From Pontibacter ramchanderi (GTDB taxonomy: Bacteria > Bacteroidota > Bacteroidia > Cytophagales > Hymenobacteraceae): 64,000 bases of DNA. The stretch covers positions 682,001 through 746,000 of the forward strand of contig NZ_PJMU01000003.1 in the NCBI RefSeq assembly GCF_002846395.1, read 5' to 3'. Below, in pieces: positions 43,158-51,698 of the stretch. The position numbers and the translations under genes are program-made. The notes under the pieces were generated by a model. It was not told the origin of the DNA and made no database searches. It saw nothing but the letters and a program-made list of their open reading frames with translations. Each line of letters opens with the position of its first letter. The first letter of the stretch is position 1.

Positions 43158-44300
43158 ATGAAAATCGGAATAGTTTGTTACCCAACCTTCGGGGGAAGCG
43201 GCGTGGTCGCCACGGAACTTGGCAAGGAACTGGCGCTTAAAGGGCATCAGGTGCATTTTATCACCTACAGCCAACCGGCCCGCCTCGACTTTTTTAACGA
43301 AAACCTGTTTTACCACGAGGTATACATCCCCAATTACCCACTATTTCAGTACCCACCCTACGAACTGGCGCTGGCCAGCAAAATGGTAGACATTGCCCGA
43401 TTCGAGAAGCTCGATGTGTTGCACGTGCACTATGCTATACCGCATGCTTCGGCAGCTTACATGGCCAAGCAGATCCTGCGCACTAAAGGCATCCACATAC
43501 CTGTTATTACGACCCTGCACGGCACCGATATTACGTTGGTGGGTAAAGACGCCTCGTTTGAGCCGGTGGTTACGTTCAGCATCAACCAATCGGATGGCGT
43601 AACGGCTGTGTCGGAGAGCTTGCGTACCGAAACGTACGAGTTTTTTCAGATCGAGAAAGAGATCGAGGTGATACCTAACTTCATCGACCTGAACAAGTTC
43701 AAGCGCCAGAAGAAAGATCATTTCAGAGCGGCCATCAGCCCGAACAACGAGAAGCTGCTGGTACATACCTCCAACTTCAGAGGCGTGAAACGCGTGGAGG
43801 ACGTGATCCACATCTTTGCCAAGGTGCGCGAGCGAGTGCCTTCTAAACTCCTGCTGGTGGGCGACGGCCCGGAACGACCGAAAATGGAAAAGCTGTGCCG
43901 CGACCTGAATATCTACAACGATGTGCGCTTCCTGGGCAAACTGGAGGCAGTGGAAGAAGTGCTCTCCGTTGCCGACCTGTTCCTGATGCCATCTGAGAAA
44001 GAAAGCTTTGGTCTCGCCGCCCTGGAGGCAATGGCTTGCGAGGTACCGGTTATCTCGACCAACGCTGGTGGTATACCTGAGCTGAACGTACACGGCGTGA
44101 CGGGTTTTGTAAGCGAAGTGGGCAATGTGGAGGACATGGTGAGGAATGCCCTTTATATCCTGGAAGATGCCAACCTGCCTACTTTTAAAGCAAACGCCCT
44201 GGCCCGCGCCCACGATTTCGACATCAACAATATTGTGCCGCTCTACGAACAGTTCTACCAACGCATTATCGATGCCCAACTGGCTGAAATGGGTAATTAA
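43158..44300 (+). CDS. bshA: N-acetyl-alpha-D-glucosaminyl L-malate synthase (bacillithiol synthesis)
   Basis: 380 residues of glycosyltransferase family 4. The N-terminal domain has KIGIVCYPTFGGSGVVATEL and HVHYAIPHASAAYMAKQ, both typical of BshA; HGTDITLVG and INQSDGVTAVSESLR follow; the C-terminal sugar-nucleotide domain has LVGDGPERPKM and PSEKESFGLAALEAMACEVP. It joins UDP-GlcNAc and malate in the first step to bacillithiol, a low-molecular-weight thiol. The other bsh genes are not in this window. It follows the GH3 fusion gene after a terminator. Confidence 0.93.
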   Translation: MKIGIVCYPTFGGSGVVATELGKELALKGHQVHFITYSQPARLDFFNENLFYHEVYIPNYPLFQYPPYELALASKMVDIARFEKLDVLHVHYAIPHASAAYMAKQILRTKGIHIPVITTLHGTDITLVGKDASFEPVVTFSINQSDGVTAVSESLRTETYEFFQIEKEIEVIPNFIDLNKFKRQKKDHFRAAISPNNEKLLVHTSNFRGVKRVEDVIHIFAKVRERVPSKLLLVGDGPERPKMEKLCRDLNIYNDVRFLGKLEAVEEVLSVADLFLMPSEKESFGLAALEAMACEVPVISTNAGGIPELNVHGVTGFVSEVGNVEDMVRNALYILEDANLPTFKANALARAHDFDINNIVPLYEQFYQRIIDAQLAEMGN

Positions 44301-44322
44301 TTGTACTACCTGCATCATCACG

Positions 44323-44358
44323 AAAAATCCGGCCGCTATACCTGTTGCCGGATTTTTT
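44323..44358 (+). terminator. Terminator with CTATACCTG in its loop
   Basis: An 11-bp perfect stem (44323-44333 with 44347-44357) with a T-run. The 13-base loop contains CTATACCTG. It ends bshA. Confidence 0.9.
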
Positions 44359-44492
44359 TATGCCTTATATTTACTTTGGTGTACTGCTCCAGGGCTATTC
44401 GTCAGGTATCTCTGCGCAAGGCGATATCTGGAAACTTTCTGGCGTGAGCGCCATCGCTATACCTTACATTAAAACCCATTACCTCTCCGACT

Positions 44493-46385
44493 ATGACAAA
44501 AGATAAATACTACATCATCGATTTCGACAGCACTTTTACACAGGTAGAGGCATTGGATGAACTGGGCGAGATAAGTCTGGCTGGTGAGGAGAATAAGGAC
44601 GAAGTGATAAGGCAGATCCGGGACCTGACGAATGGAGCGATGGAAGGCAACAGTTCTTTCACCGAAGGACTTACCAGGCGTCTGGCCTTGCTCCGCGCAA
44701 ACCGTCGTCACCTTAAGCCACTGATCGAGCTGCTGCAGATCAAAGTTTCAGATTCGATCAAGCGCAACAAAGCGTTTTTCCAAACCTACGCCGACAATAT
44801 CCTGATCGTGTCGAGTGGTTTTAAGGAGTTCATCACCCCGATCGTGACCGAGTACGGCATCAAAGAAGAGCACATTTACGCCAACACGTTTCGCTTCGAT
44901 GAGCAGGGCAACATCGTGGGTTTTGACGAAAACAACCTGCTGTGCCTGGACCGGGGAAAGATAAAGTTGTTGGAGGAGCTGGCACTAGAGGGCGATGTAT
45001 ACGTTCTCGGCGATGGCTATACCGACTACGAGATAAAAGAAGCCGGATTGGCCAACAAGTTCTATGCCTTCACCGAGAATGTGGTGCGTGACCGTGTAGT
45101 GGCCAAAGCCGATGAAATAGCTCCCAGCCTGGACGAGTTTCTGTACCAGCACAAACTACCAATGGCCATCTCCTACCCCAAAAACCGCATTAGGGTGCTC
45201 TTGCTGGAGAATGTACATCCTAAAGCAGTTGAGCTCTTTAAGCGAGAGGGCTACCAGATAGAGACCGTGTCGGGTGCTTTGAGCGAGGATGAACTGTGCG
45301 AACGGATCAAAAATGTGTCGGTGCTGGGTATTCGCTCCAAAACACAGGTAACAAAGCGGGTGCTTGAGCATGCCAATAAGCTGATGTGCATCGGGGCCTT
45401 CTGCATCGGCACCAACCAGATCGACCTGAGCGCCTGCCTTGATGCCGGTGTGGCCGTTTTCAATGCGCCTTACAGCAATACCCGCAGCGTGGTGGAGCTG
45501 GCGATTGGCGAAATCATCATGCTTTGCCGCAACGTGGTGGACAAAAGCACCAAAATGCACCAGGGCGTATGGGACAAATCGGCAAGCGGCAGTGTGGAGG
45601 TGCGCGACAAAAAATTAGGTATAGTAGGTTATGGCAGCATTGGAGCACAGCTATCGGTGTTGGCCGAGGCGCTGGGGATGGCGGTGTACTACTACGATGT
45701 GGTGGAGAAATTGCAGTTGGGCAATGCCCGCAAATGCGACACGCTGAAACAGCTGCTCGAACTTTCCGACATTGTGACACTGCATATAGATGGCCGCACG
45801 AGCAATGCCGGAATGTTTGGCAAAGAGGAGTTTGCCTCCATGAAAGATGGCGCCATCTTCCTGAACCTGAGTCGTGGCCACATAGTGGATGTGCCAGCGC
45901 TAGTAGAGGCCATTAGATCAGGTAAAATAAGAGGCGCCGCCGTGGATGTGTTTCCTTACGAGCCCGCCACCAACGACGAGGAATTTGTGAATGAGCTGCG
46001 CGGACTGCCCAACGTTATCCTGACGCCCCATATCGGGGGAAGCACACAGGAAGCGCAGGAGAACATTGGCACGTTCGTTCCGAGCCGCATCATGGAGTAC
46101 ATCAACTCGGGCAACAGCTACCAGAGCGTGAATTTCCCGAACATCCAGCTGCCGGAGCTCAAGAATGCCCACCGACTCATCCACATTCACCAAAATGTGC
46201 CGGGCGTGCTTGCCAGCATCAACAGTGTGCTGGCCGGCAACAACGTCAACATTCTGGGCCAGTACCTCAAAACCAACGAACAGATCGGTTATGTAATCAC
46301 CGACATCGACAAGCTGTATGACAAGAAAGTGATCGAGGAGATGAAACGCGTGCCGGCTACTATCAAGTTCCGGATCTTGTATTAG
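44493..46385 (+). CDS. serA: Phosphoserine phosphatase-phosphoglycerate dehydrogenase fusion (SerB-like + SerA)
   Basis: 630 residues. Residues 1-220 form a HAD phosphatase with DFDSTFT (nucleophile Asp10, Asp12), LIVSSGF and VLGDGYTDYE, as in phosphoserine phosphatases. From about 232 a D-isomer 2-hydroxyacid dehydrogenase follows: GIRSKTQ (catalytic Arg), FCIGTNQIDL, the NAD motif GYGSIG (379-384), LNLSRGHIVD and TPHIGGST (His513). A C-terminal ACT-like domain (about 555-630) probably senses serine. Steps one and three of serine synthesis are thus in one chain; the transaminase is not in this window. Function is firm for SerA and probable for the phosphatase. Confidence 0.92.
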   Translation: MTKDKYYIIDFDSTFTQVEALDELGEISLAGEENKDEVIRQIRDLTNGAMEGNSSFTEGLTRRLALLRANRRHLKPLIELLQIKVSDSIKRNKAFFQTYADNILIVSSGFKEFITPIVTEYGIKEEHIYANTFRFDEQGNIVGFDENNLLCLDRGKIKLLEELALEGDVYVLGDGYTDYEIKEAGLANKFYAFTENVVRDRVVAKADEIAPSLDEFLYQHKLPMAISYPKNRIRVLLLENVHPKAVELFKREGYQIETVSGALSEDELCERIKNVSVLGIRSKTQVTKRVLEHANKLMCIGAFCIGTNQIDLSACLDAGVAVFNAPYSNTRSVVELAIGEIIMLCRNVVDKSTKMHQGVWDKSASGSVEVRDKKLGIVGYGSIGAQLSVLAEALGMAVYYYDVVEKLQLGNARKCDTLKQLLELSDIVTLHIDGRTSNAGMFGKEEFASMKDGAIFLNLSRGHIVDVPALVEAIRSGKIRGAAVDVFPYEPATNDEEFVNELRGLPNVILTPHIGGSTQEAQENIGTFVPSRIMEYINSGNSYQSVNFPNIQLPELKNAHRLIHIHQNVPGVLASINSVLAGNNVNILGQYLKTNEQIGYVITDIDKLYDKKVIEEMKRVPATIKFRILY

Positions 46386-46555
46386 GATTGGGCTGTCCGG
46401 GTATAGCGGGTGCAGTATGTTACCTACTTTTCAGGCAGGTGTAGGTGATGATTCTTACTCAGCTATACCTGCATGTGCAAAATTCAGACAATTCACGACC
46501 TGTCCCTACAAGTATAAGTTAACTTTCTACTTTCTGAACTTTCTACCATCCTAAC

Positions 46556-47089
46556 TTAAAACACCTGCCCGATCTCCTGCTTCAAGAAGCTGATGGCTCT
46601 TGCGGTTGGGTCAATCTCGTTGTTGAGCACATTTTCCAGAATGCGCTTGGCCAACTCGGTGCCTTTCGCTTTTTCGTCGAGGCTTTGGTAGGATTTGTTG
46701 ATCAGGTTAACTACTTCTTCGCGGGCATGGCGCACCTGCTGCCACGACTGCTCGGTCATGTATACCTGCTGCGACATGTTGTGGTTGAACTCGTTGCGGA
46801 TCTCGGTAAGCAGAATGCGGTGATACTCGGCTGCCGTATGGCCGCCGCCACTCACGCGGAGCAAAAGATTGCTTGGCGTAATACGCTCTAGCAAAAGCAC
46901 AACGCGCTCGTAGGCCTGCAGGCGTATAGGGGTCACTACTTCTGCATTCTTCTGACGGAGCTCGAGCAATCGAAGTTTGTAATCCCGCTCCAGCAATTTT
47001 TTAAGCATCGAGTAAGCCACTGCTGCCACCAAAATGGCAGGTATAGAAATCTTGAGTATGTCGAGTATAATGTTGGTGCCTTCTTCCAT
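46556..47089 (-). CDS. Uncharacterised protein with one N-terminal membrane segment
   Basis: 177 residues. A single hydrophobic helix (about 8-29, ILKISIPAILVAAVAYSMLK) is followed by a charged coiled-coil-like stretch (LLERDYKLRLLELRQKNAEV) and a helical cytoplasmic or periplasmic body (ERITPSNLLLRVSGGGHTAA, EIRNEFNHNMSQQVYMTEQS, INKSYQSLDEKAKGTELAKR). I do not recognise the family. The pattern is that of a conserved membrane-anchored Bacteroidota protein. It converges on serA, with no clear terminator between them, and is divergent from the HesB/IscA gene. Confidence 0.75.
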   Translation of the reverse strand: MEEGTNIILDILKISIPAILVAAVAYSMLKKLLERDYKLRLLELRQKNAEVVTPIRLQAYERVVLLLERITPSNLLLRVSGGGHTAAEYHRILLTEIRNEFNHNMSQQVYMTEQSWQQVRHAREEVVNLINKSYQSLDEKAKGTELAKRILENVLNNEIDPTARAISFLKQEIGQVF

Positions 47090-47181
47090 TGGGGTATGTT
47101 TTGAACCTTAAATATCGGAAAAAATTAATTTAGGTTGGCATGAATCATTTTCCGGGTATGGCTGTTTAGCTATTACAACGG

Positions 47182-47225
47182 GGAGTCGCAGAAAAATTGC
47201 GAGTAATTGCGTAAATTGCGACTCC
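47182..47225 (+). promoter_or_regulatory. Hairpin with triple ATTGCG repeat just ahead of the HesB/IscA gene
   Basis: GGAGTCGCA (47182-47190) pairs perfectly with TGCGACTCC (47217-47225). The loop contains spaced ATTGCG copies (47196, 47206 and, entering the right arm, 47215). It ends 20 bp before the ATG at 47246. It could be an operator array or an mRNA element controlling the iron-sulfur gene. Confidence 0.5.
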
Positions 47226-47245
47226 ATTTCAAATTTGAACGAACT

Positions 47246-47593
47246 ATGGCAACTGAAACAAAAACTGCACCGATAGGGCTTACTGAAAAAGCACTGGCTG
47301 AAGTTAAAAATATAATGCAAGAGAAGAACGTACCAGCTGAATACGGCTTGCGCATTGGCGTGCAAGGCGGTGGCTGCTCGGGTATGTCTTACCTGCTGGG
47401 CTTCGATAAGGCGAAGGATTCTGACGAAGTATACAACCTGGATGGCCTGAACCTGATCATGGACAAGAAACACGCGATGTATGTGCTGGGCATGGAAGTG
47501 GACTTCCAGGACGGCCTGAACGCCCGCGGTTTCGTTTTCAACAACCCACAGGCCAAAAGCACCTGCGGTTGCGGAAGCTCTTTCTCTGCATAA
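47246..47593 (+). CDS. HesB/IscA-family iron-sulfur cluster assembly protein
   Basis: 115 residues of the A-type carrier fold: GLRIGVQGGGCSGMSYLLGF with Cys44, then KSTCGCGSSF with Cys107 and Cys109, the three ligands of the family. It accepts and passes on iron-sulfur clusters. The motifs do not separate IscA, ErpA and SufA. The open frame starts further upstream (47207), inside the hairpin; the ATG at 47246 is the natural start. The gene stands alone, with a terminator after it. Confidence 0.92.
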   Translation: MATETKTAPIGLTEKALAEVKNIMQEKNVPAEYGLRIGVQGGGCSGMSYLLGFDKAKDSDEVYNLDGLNLIMDKKHAMYVLGMEVDFQDGLNARGFVFNNPQAKSTCGCGSSFSA

Positions 47594-47621
47594 CAGCACC
47601 TTCTTTCTCTTTAGTAGAAAG

Positions 47622-47658
47622 ACAAAGCCCGGCCAAATGGTCGGGCTTTGTTGTTTTT
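47622..47658 (+). terminator. Intrinsic terminator after the HesB/IscA gene
   Basis: A 13-bp stem (47622-47634 with 47639-47651, one G-T pair), loop AAAT, then a T-rich tail. Confidence 0.88.
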
Positions 47659-47697
47659 ACCCTTGGATAGAATCTCTCGATTAAACAAACAGTACAC

Positions 47698-47892
47698 TTA
47701 TGAGAAAAGCGGTGAGTATTGCGCCCACAGAATCGCAAAAAAGTTAAGTGATAAAGAACTACCTGCCTTGCTATAACTGCCTTCATACCTGTCCGCCAGC
47801 ACCTTTGCAATGACCTCTTTCTTCCTATGCCTTACCAAGAGGTATAGCCAACCCACCCCTGCCAATAAGATGTCGCCTAGTAAGAATTCCAT
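47698..47892 (-). CDS. Small hypothetical membrane protein
   Basis: 64 residues from a clear ATG. Residues 1-20 are hydrophobic (MEFLLGDILLAGVGWLYLLV), then a basic stretch RHRKKEVIAKVLADRYEGSY, then a second hydrophobic part (about 46-63). This looks like a two-helix membrane protein with a cytoplasmic positive loop. No family is recognised. The reading frame could be chance, but the membrane topology pattern and the position between a terminator and the ChaN-like gene make it a plausible short gene. Confidence 0.45.
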   Translation of the reverse strand: MEFLLGDILLAGVGWLYLLVRHRKKEVIAKVLADRYEGSYSKAGSSLSLNFFAILWAQYSPLFS

Positions 47893-47934
47893 TGGATTAA
47901 CACTTCAAACTCTTAAACTCTCTAATTCTCAAAC

Positions 47935-48822
47935 TTAATAAGTCCTCGTCATACTTGCCGGTACCACCAATATAAAATCAGCCTTCTGCGTATTCTCTTC
48001 GGTTAGTTTATCCAGTTCTTCCTGCAGTACGGTAGTGATGGTAAGTGTCTTGAGCTGCGGATTCCCTTGCTTGAGGTACCAGCCTATACCCTCAAAGTTA
48101 TCGGAGTGATAGGCGCCGTTCAGGTGCAACATTTTCTTGCCGCTGCTTACCTGCTGTAAAATAAAGTGTGCCATGGTCGCGTCTTTGAGGGCCTGTGCCT
48201 GCACGATGTTCTCTGCTTTGGTATTGCCATGTGTGCTACTACCAAACATAGAGAGCATGTTCTTATACCCTGGTAGGTTCATGTCAACCTGCACGGGCAG
48301 CGGCGCAATATAGCGTTTCGCATTGGCCGACACATTTTCCAGCGCTTTCATACTTCCGGCCGCCACCATGGCGGCGTAGCGGCGTGGGACGTTGGTCGCG
48401 ATGAAAGGTACAGCGGCTTCCCTGGCGAAGCGCACCACTGGCCGGTAATCGGTTTTGTAGTTATTCCATGGCCGCGACTCCTGTTCAAAGTTGTTCTCCG
48501 CCACCTGCCCCGACAAGTATTCGTTCAGCACCAATTGTACATCGGCTTCAAACATCTCGGCGCCGATAGCAAAGTTCTGCTGATGGGTTTTGTGAAGGTC
48601 TTTGGCTAGTTCCAGTTGCAGCCAGTGGGCGATCGGGTCGTTGTGCTGTTCACCGAACAGTACCACATCGGCTTTCTGCAGTTCGTCCAGCATTTTGCTA
48701 TACTTCAACTGCTTGCCTTTGCTGTTATAGAGCACATAAGCGGGCTTATCTTTATCGGAAGCGGTGGTTATACCTGTGGTGAACATAAGGAACAGGAGTG
48801 TCAGGAGTGAGAATCTTATCAT
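47935..48822 (-). CDS. ChaN-like protein (putative haem/iron-linked, exported)
   Basis: 295 residues with a signal peptide (1-21, ending TTASD). The mature protein fits the ChaN/haem-binding uptake family: DVVLFGEQHNDPIAHWLQLE, GAEMFEADVQLVLNEYL, PFIATNVPRRYAAMVA, HFILQQVSSGKKMLHLNGAY and HSDNFEGIGWYL. ChaN in Campylobacter binds haem and is linked to iron uptake; here that is only an analogy. There is no lipobox cysteine. It stands apart from the neighbours, with no iron-transport gene beside it. Confidence 0.82.
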   Translation of the reverse strand: MIRFSLLTLLFLMFTTGITTASDKDKPAYVLYNSKGKQLKYSKMLDELQKADVVLFGEQHNDPIAHWLQLELAKDLHKTHQQNFAIGAEMFEADVQLVLNEYLSGQVAENNFEQESRPWNNYKTDYRPVVRFAREAAVPFIATNVPRRYAAMVAAGSMKALENVSANAKRYIAPLPVQVDMNLPGYKNMLSMFGSSTHGNTKAENIVQAQALKDATMAHFILQQVSSGKKMLHLNGAYHSDNFEGIGWYLKQGNPQLKTLTITTVLQEELDKLTEENTQKADFILVVPASMTRTY

Positions 48823-48904
48823 GCTTCAAATCCAAATTGTTGCTTTACATAGACATTAAGAATTGATTTCAACATATCAAATCCGACTGTAGGTAGCTTA
48901 TCTC

Positions 48905-49180
48905 CTATTTCGACTTAGCCTTATTCCAAACGGTATTGTCCCTTGCTGCGTCCAAAAATTCATGCCCGCTCCATGTTAAACTGATTGGATTCCATTCTGT
49001 TAATTCCTTACATGAAATATATTCGGCTTCTAAATAACCAGCTTGGGCTAGTAACTTCACGTGGTAACTTATTTCCTCTTTGCTATAGTCTTCAATAGAT
49101 AACTCAAAGCTTCTGTTCAAAAATCCGAGCTCTTCAGTTTTGAGTAATATTTGCCGAACTAAGTCAATGTTTCTTTTCAT
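48905..49180 (-). CDS. DUF2513 protein
   Basis: 91 residues matching DUF2513: KRNIDLVRQILLKTEELGFL, YHVKLLAQAGYLEAEYIS, and the hallmark ISLTWSGHEFLDAARDNTVW. The family is a small winged-helix-like protein seen often in mobile or phage-related places, with unknown function. The gene and both flanks are clearly more AT-rich than the surrounding DNA, which suggests acquisition from elsewhere. No other mobile-element gene is seen. Confidence 0.85.
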   Translation of the reverse strand: MKRNIDLVRQILLKTEELGFLNRSFELSIEDYSKEEISYHVKLLAQAGYLEAEYISCKELTEWNPISLTWSGHEFLDAARDNTVWNKAKSK

Positions 49181-49207
49181 AATATTAGATTTCCACTATC
49201 AAGTTAC

Positions 49208-49240
49208 AAAAAAATAGCTGGTCCCGAATAACCAGCTATT
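49208..49240 (-). terminator. Intrinsic terminator of the ABC exporter operon
   Basis: AATAGCTGGT (49213-49222) pairs with ACCAGCTATT (49231-49240). An A-run on the left is the U-tract for the leftward transcript. It lies just after the permease stop at 49268. Confidence 0.88.
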
Positions 49241-49267
49241 ATTAATTCTGACCTATACCTACTTAGC

Positions 49268-50602
49268 CTATACCCTGTAAAACAACCACTTCGACAGCTC
49301 TTTGTAGTTGATCTTCTTGCCATACATGAGTATACCTACCCGGTAGATTCGGGAGGCGATCCAGGTAGTGAAAATGAAACCCAGAATGAGGAGTCCCATG
49401 GAGAGCAGCAACTCGCTGACCGGCACGCCAAACGGAATGCGCACCATCATCACGATCGGAGAGGTGAACGGAATGATCGACATCCAGAACGCTACAGGTC
49501 CGTCGGGGTTTTGGATGACCACCGTGTAAGACATAATGAAGGAGATGATTAGCGGGATGGTGATCGGGAACATGAACTGTTGCGTGTCCGTCTCGTTATC
49601 CACGGCGGCTCCAATGGCCCCGAAAAGCGAGCCATACAATAAATACCCTCCCAGGAAGTAGAACAGGAAACAGCCCAGTAGCAGCGGGAAGTTCAGGTTT
49701 GAGATCGCGTTGCTCACTTCCGAGAATGTACTGGCCTGGCTAGATTCTTCGGTTTGGGCCGCTTCTTCGCCGGTTGCCAGTTCGCGCCCGGCCTGCATCT
49801 GCTCAATTGGGGTCGGCGTTGGCTTAATGTCAAAGGCTGCCTGCACGCCGCCCACCACAATGGTTGAGAGCACCACCCAGAGCAGAAACTGCGTTAGGCC
49901 CACGCCGGCTATACCTACGATCTTGCCCATCATCAACTGAAAGGGCTTTACTGATGAGATCATCACCTCCACAATCCGGTTGGTTTTCTCCTCAATCACA
50001 CCGCGCATGATCTGCACGCCATAGAGGAAAATGAAGAAATAGATGATCACGGCCCCTACTATACCTGCGCCTGACGTTACCCACACGTTGCTGTCGCGCT
50101 CGCCGCTTTCGCTCAGGTTCACGGTGGTCATGGTGATGTTGGCCTTCATTTTATTGAGCATGTCGCGATCTATACCTGAAGCCATAAAACGCTGACTTTC
50201 GATCTCCTTTTCGAGCATATTCTCCAGCCTGAACTTCACCTGCAGGCTCGTGTTCTTCTTGGAATAGAGACGTATACCTTCCGGCTTGTCCAGGTCGAGT
50301 TTCGGAATGTGCAGCAGGGCGGTATAGTCGGTTTCCTGATACGCCATCTTGGCCTGCTCCAAAGAGCCCGCGGCCACAGGTATAATTTTCAGGTCTTCTT
50401 TGCTTTCCAGCTTATCGGCAAAAAGTCCGCTCTCGTCCAGCACCATTACCACATCCTCGCTGTCCGAAATGGTGGCGAGCCAGGCAGGTATCACCATGAA
50501 GGCGGCCAGCAGCAGCGGTGTCAGGAAGGTCATGATGATGAAGCTTTTCTTGCGCACGCGTGTCAGGTATTCGCGCTGTATGATGAGCCAGATCTTATGC
50601 AT
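49268..50602 (-). CDS. ABC-2 type exporter permease (NatB-like)
   Basis: 444 residues. One membrane helix near the N-terminus (about 20-45, SFIIMTFLTPLLLAAFMVIP), a large extracytoplasmic part (about 50-175), then five or so helices from about 177. EEKTNRIVEVMISSVKPFQL followed by MMGKIVGIAGVGL is the signature of NatB/ABC-2 permeases. An acidic loop (about 265-295, rich in T, E, Q) is inserted between helices. It pairs with the ATPase at 50595-51506, whose gene overlaps its start by 8 bp. The substrate is unknown; relatives export sodium or drugs. Confidence 0.9.
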   Translation of the reverse strand: MHKIWLIIQREYLTRVRKKSFIIMTFLTPLLLAAFMVIPAWLATISDSEDVVMVLDESGLFADKLESKEDLKIIPVAAGSLEQAKMAYQETDYTALLHIPKLDLDKPEGIRLYSKKNTSLQVKFRLENMLEKEIESQRFMASGIDRDMLNKMKANITMTTVNLSESGERDSNVWVTSGAGIVGAVIIYFFIFLYGVQIMRGVIEEKTNRIVEVMISSVKPFQLMMGKIVGIAGVGLTQFLLWVVLSTIVVGGVQAAFDIKPTPTPIEQMQAGRELATGEEAAQTEESSQASTFSEVSNAISNLNFPLLLGCFLFYFLGGYLLYGSLFGAIGAAVDNETDTQQFMFPITIPLIISFIMSYTVVIQNPDGPVAFWMSIIPFTSPIVMMVRIPFGVPVSELLLSMGLLILGFIFTTWIASRIYRVGILMYGKKINYKELSKWLFYRV

Positions 50603-51506
50603 GGTAGGTTTCTTTTACTTTTCGGATGAATATATCATTAATGCTCGGCACCAGCTCTATAAACGAGTGCACCTCCACGCGCTGAATCAGGTAGCGCAGC
50701 AGGTCGTTGGGCGATGCGCCGTCGAGCAAACGGATAGAAGCCCGGAACACACCGTGGTTGCTATGCTGCTCCAACACCTCAAAATCAGGTGACGTGACCA
50801 TCAGCTGCCCGTTGCCGATTACCTGGTAGGTATCGGTCTTGTACGTGTCTTTAATCTCGCGCACGGGCCCGTCGAGCACTTTGCGGGAACGATTGATGAG
50901 GGCAATGTTGTCGCACAGCTCCTCCACCGACTCCATGCGGTGCGTCGAGAAAATGATGGTGGCCCCGTTGTCGCGCAGGCGCAGGATTTCATCTTTGATG
51001 AGATTGGCATTGATGGGGTCGAAACCAGAGAAAGGCTCGTCGAGAATGATCAGCGAGGGCTGGTGCATAACGGTGGCCATAAACTGCACCTTCTGCTGCA
51101 TACCTTTCGAGAGGTCTTCGATGTGCTTGTTCATCCATTCCTTTATCTCAAAACGGGCTACCCATTCCTTAATACGGGCTGTGGCTTCTTCTTTTGTCAG
51201 GCCTTTGAGCTGGGCCAGGTATAGCAACTGCTCGCCCACCTTCATTTTCTTGTACAGGCCGCGCTCCTCGGGTAAGTAACCCATGTCTTTGATATGCGAT
51301 GGCCGCAATTTCTCGCCTTTGAAGTAAATCTCACCGGAGTCCGCCCCTGTAATCTGGGTGATAATACGGATAAGGGATGTTTTTCCTGCGCCGTTAGGGC
51401 CTAGCAAGCCAAAAATGCAACCCGCAGGTATATCGAAACTGACGTTGTCCAGGGCGGTGTGGTTGGCGTATCGTTTGGTTACGCCATCTATTTTAAGAAT
51501 GCTCAA
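50595..51506 (-). CDS. ABC transporter ATP-binding protein (NatA-like)
   Basis: 303 residues. Walker A LLGPNGAGKTSL, Q-loop-region YLPEERGLY, signature DLSKGMQQKV, Walker B LIILDEPFSGFDP and switch ISTHRME-type FSTHRMESVEE are all present, with a C-terminal extension after about 215. No ATG stands at the natural domain edge: a TTG at 51506, preceded by AAAAGG about eight bases before it, gives MSILKIDGVTKRY and is preferred over the TTG at 51560. It energises the permease next to it. Confidence 0.9.
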   Translation of the reverse strand: MSILKIDGVTKRYANHTALDNVSFDIPAGCIFGLLGPNGAGKTSLIRIITQITGADSGEIYFKGEKLRPSHIKDMGYLPEERGLYKKMKVGEQLLYLAQLKGLTKEEATARIKEWVARFEIKEWMNKHIEDLSKGMQQKVQFMATVMHQPSLIILDEPFSGFDPINANLIKDEILRLRDNGATIIFSTHRMESVEELCDNIALINRSRKVLDGPVREIKDTYKTDTYQVIGNGQLMVTSPDFEVLEQHSNHGVFRASIRLLDGASPNDLLRYLIQRVEVHSFIELVPSINDIFIRKVKETYHA

Positions 51507-51599
51507 TGCTGTTAACCTTTTGGTATGTTCAAAAATAGCCTTTTTGGGGCTGAGTGACAAGCAATATCAATAAAGCCCTATACTTAATCGACAAACATA

Positions 51600-51614
51600 G
51601 GTATAGGCTATACC
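51600..51614. repeat. Inverted pair of the iterated word
   Basis: GGTATAG-G-CTATACC is a 7-bp perfect dyad around one central base, in the gap between dnaJ and the ABC ATPase gene. Confidence 0.65.
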
Positions 51615-51644
51615 AAGTACGTTTGTTTGGCTGTGTTAGCACAA

Positions 51645-51680
51645 AAAAGCCTGCCCCTTCTAAAGAAAAGGCAGGCTTTT
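51645..51680 (-). terminator. Intrinsic terminator after dnaJ
   Basis: AAAAGCCTGCC and GGCAGGCTTTT arms pair across a short partly paired loop, with an A-run on the left for the leftward U-tract. Confidence 0.8.
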
Positions 51681-51698
51681 GTTTGGTTGCCAGAAGGC

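Noticed and set aside
43341..44321. 326-residue frame antisense to bshA
   Set aside because: Mirror of a clear glycosyltransferase gene; His/Gln/Val-rich with no motifs.
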